Source: Planctomycetota bacterium
Lineage (GTDB): Bacteria; Planctomycetota; UBA8742; JACQVU01
Direction: 5' to 3'
Assembly (NCBI GenBank): GCA_016209585.1
Contig: JACQVU010000360.1
Coordinates: 1-5,465 of the forward strand
DNA: 5,465 nucleotides
Positions 4,491 to 5,465 of the stretch are shown one piece after another. Position 1 is the first letter of the stretch, and each line of letters begins with the position of its first letter. The notes below the pieces were generated by a model. The model was not told where the DNA came from. It saw only the letters and a program-made list of their open reading frames with translations, and did not search any database. The position numbers and the translations under genes were made by a program.

Positions 4491-5290
4491 AACAGGTCTC
4501 CCTGTGAAGGGCCGCGCGCCAGCAGCGTGGCGGCGGCGAAGGTGGCCGCCGCGAACCCCGCCGCCACGGCGACGCTGGGAGCGAAGTCGGCGATGGTCCA
4601 CGGCGCGGCCGGCGCGTCCAGGTAGAGGGCGTGCGTCAGCGCCGAAACGGCGTAGGACACCGGGTTCGCCCGGATCACGCCTTCCAACCACGGCGCGACG
4701 CCCTCCGCCGGGAAGAATGCGCCCGACAGCAGCCAGAGCGGCATCAGCACCAGCATCATCACGGCATGGAACCCCTGAGTAGACTCCATCCGCAACGCGA
4801 AGGCCATTCCCAGGCCGGTCAGCCCGATGGCCGCCAGCGCCAACACGCCCACGGTCAGCGCCACGGAGAGCAGCGTGAGCGAAATGCCCACCGCCGGCGC
4901 GAAACAGAGGAAGACGGCGGCCTGTCCGGTGGCCAGGGTGGCGCCGCCCAGCACCTTGCCCAAGACCACGGCGGCGCGAGGCACGGGCGCGACGATCACC
5001 GACTGCAGGAACCCCTCGCGCCGGTCCTCAATGGTGGAGAAGGTGGCGAAAATGGCGGTGAACAGCACGATGAGCAGCAGCGTTCCGGGAAAGAAGTACT
5101 CGAGATAGTTCATTCCCTCGGCACCCGGCAGATGAAAGGAGGTCCCCAGCCCGCCGCCGATGAGCAGCCAGAAGACGACCGGCGTGCCCAGCGCGCCCAC
5201 GATGCGGCTGCGCTGACGGAGAAAGCGCACGATCTCCCGACGTCCGAGCGACGCGGCGGGAAGCCAAAGGTTGGATTGAACGCCGATCAT
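4487..5290 (-). CDS. ABC-2 type transporter permease
   Basis: Membrane subunit (267 residues) of an ABC-2 exporter, acting with the ATPase encoded immediately upstream. A basic cytosolic N-terminus (RREIVRFLRQRSR, about 17-29) is followed by six membrane segments near 31-49, 66-86, 107-135, 139-166, 173-193 and 237-258. Between segments 2 and 3 lies the motif typical of the family, EDRREGFLQSVIVAPVPR (88-105), which corresponds to the coupling region facing the ATPase. LSGAFFPAEG (188-197) and RANPVSYAV (207-215) are further family hallmarks. The ATG overlaps the ATPase stop (ATGA), with GGAGGT 9 nt upstream. Related exporters move drugs, polysaccharides or cofactor-related cargo. Placement before SCO and DUF420 suggests a role in oxidase maturation, perhaps analogous to NosFY beside N2O reductase, but the substrate is unknown. 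Confidence 0.92.
   Translation of the reverse strand: MIGVQSNLWLPAASLGRREIVRFLRQRSRIVGALGTPVVFWLLIGGGLGTSFHLPGAEGMNYLEYFFPGTLLLIVLFTAIFATFSTIEDRREGFLQSVIVAPVPRAAVVLGKVLGGATLATGQAAVFLCFAPAVGISLTLLSVALTVGVLALAAIGLTGLGMAFALRMESTQGFHAVMMLVLMPLWLLSGAFFPAEGVAPWLEGVIRANPVSYAVSALTHALYLDAPAAPWTIADFAPSVAVAAGFAAATFAAATLLARGPSQGDLL
4498..4503 (-). promoter_or_regulatory. Shine-Dalgarno deciding the SCO GTG start
   Basis: AGGGAG on the minus strand lies 7 nt before the GTG at 4490, within the end of the permease coding region. With the GTGA overlap it fixes the SCO start. Confidence 0.6.
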
Positions 5291-5465
5291 CCGGTCTTGA
5301 CCTCCGTCACCTGCAACGATTCTTCGCCCGTTTCGGAGGATTCGATCGTATCCATCCGGTGTCCGGTGAAATGCACGAACGCGTCTTCCAACGTGGGGCG
5401 TCCCACGGCGAGCGAGTGAATCCTCTCGCCGAACGCGGCCGCCAGCGCGGGCACGAACTCCGCTC
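5287..5465 (-). CDS. ABC transporter ATP-binding protein, C-terminal fragment
   Basis: Only the last 58 codons are inside the window; the gene continues beyond 5465. The readable part contains AFGERIHSLAVGRPTLEDAF followed by VHFTGHRMD. The PTLEDxFxHxTG signature is the usual end of ATPases paired with ABC-2 exporters (the DrrA/NodI/CcmA-like group). After it comes an acidic tail (ESSETGEESLQVTEVKTG). The Walker and signature motifs lie outside the window, so catalytic competence cannot be judged. Its TGA overlaps the permease ATG in an ATGA junction, which fixes the pairing of the two subunits in one operon. Confidence 0.88.
   Translation of the reverse strand, partial: AEFVPALAAAFGERIHSLAVGRPTLEDAFVHFTGHRMDTIESSETGEESLQVTEVKTG
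5300..5305 (-). promoter_or_regulatory. Shine-Dalgarno of the ABC permease
   Basis: GGAGGT on the minus strand lies 9 nt before the ATG at 5290, inside the last codons of the ATPase gene. It supports coupled translation through the ATGA overlap. Confidence 0.6.

Noticed and set aside
3405..4625. 406-codon open frame on the plus strand opposite SCO and DUF420
   Set aside because: Its translation is rich in Arg, His, Gln and Gly with no domain, and it lies antisense to two well-supported genes. Long antisense frames are expected in GC-rich coding DNA.
4491..4691. N-terminal extension of SCO to an ATG at 4691
   Set aside because: The extra 67 residues are Arg/Gly-rich sequence read across the permease gene; the GTGA overlap and AGGGAG favour the GTG at 4490.
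4631..5419. 262-codon open frame on the plus strand opposite the permease
   Set aside because: Antisense shadow of the ABC-2 permease and ATPase end; composition is dominated by Gln, His, Arg and Gly.

Overview
The window is GC-rich bacterial DNA (roughly two-thirds G+C or more, with G/C-biased third codon positions) from the chromosome of an aerobically respiring bacterium. The SCO / DUF420 / ABC-2 cluster and the repeat-laden intergenic spaces would fit a PVC-type lineage (Planctomycetota, Verrucomicrobiota, Kiritimatiellota) or an uncultured relative. That placement is a guess: no rRNA or universal marker is present.

Left part (1-1690, plus strand). A TrmH/SpoU-family RNA 2'-O-methyltransferase of the YfiF type (20-985) is followed by a compositionally milder stretch with two small unrecognised ORFs (1100-1357 and 1379-1690). 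These two lie in the same reading frame and are separated only by a TAG stop and seven codons.

Middle part (1691-3320). On the minus strand are a membrane-anchored thioredoxin-fold protein that has lost the CXXC site (1748-2266) and, upstream of it, a small basic aromatic-rich protein (2312-2518). Their upstream region carries four tandem heptamers and a candidate extended -10 promoter. Divergently, on the plus strand, lies a 99-residue helical protein with a good Shine-Dalgarno (2769-3068). The 250-bp gap between this gene and the convergent DUF420 gene is packed with structure: a near-identical 20-bp element in inverted orientation overlapping the stop codon of each gene, an A/T-rich perfect hairpin, and a 9-nt-periodic array that folds back on itself.

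Right part (3321-5465, minus strand). This is a compact operon read from high to low coordinates: C-terminus of an ABC ATPase, ABC-2 permease, SCO copper chaperone, DUF420 membrane protein. The first two junctions are 4-nt stop/start overlaps (ATGA and GTGA) and the third is a 21-nt gap. SCO and DUF420 point to assembly of a haem-copper (cytochrome c) oxidase; the ABC exporter probably serves the same process, but its substrate cannot be read from sequence.

I see no rRNA, tRNA, CRISPR array, transposase or prophage gene. The most unusual material is the repeat-rich intergenic DNA and the broken-active-site thioredoxin-like protein. No clear new multi-gene system is evident.
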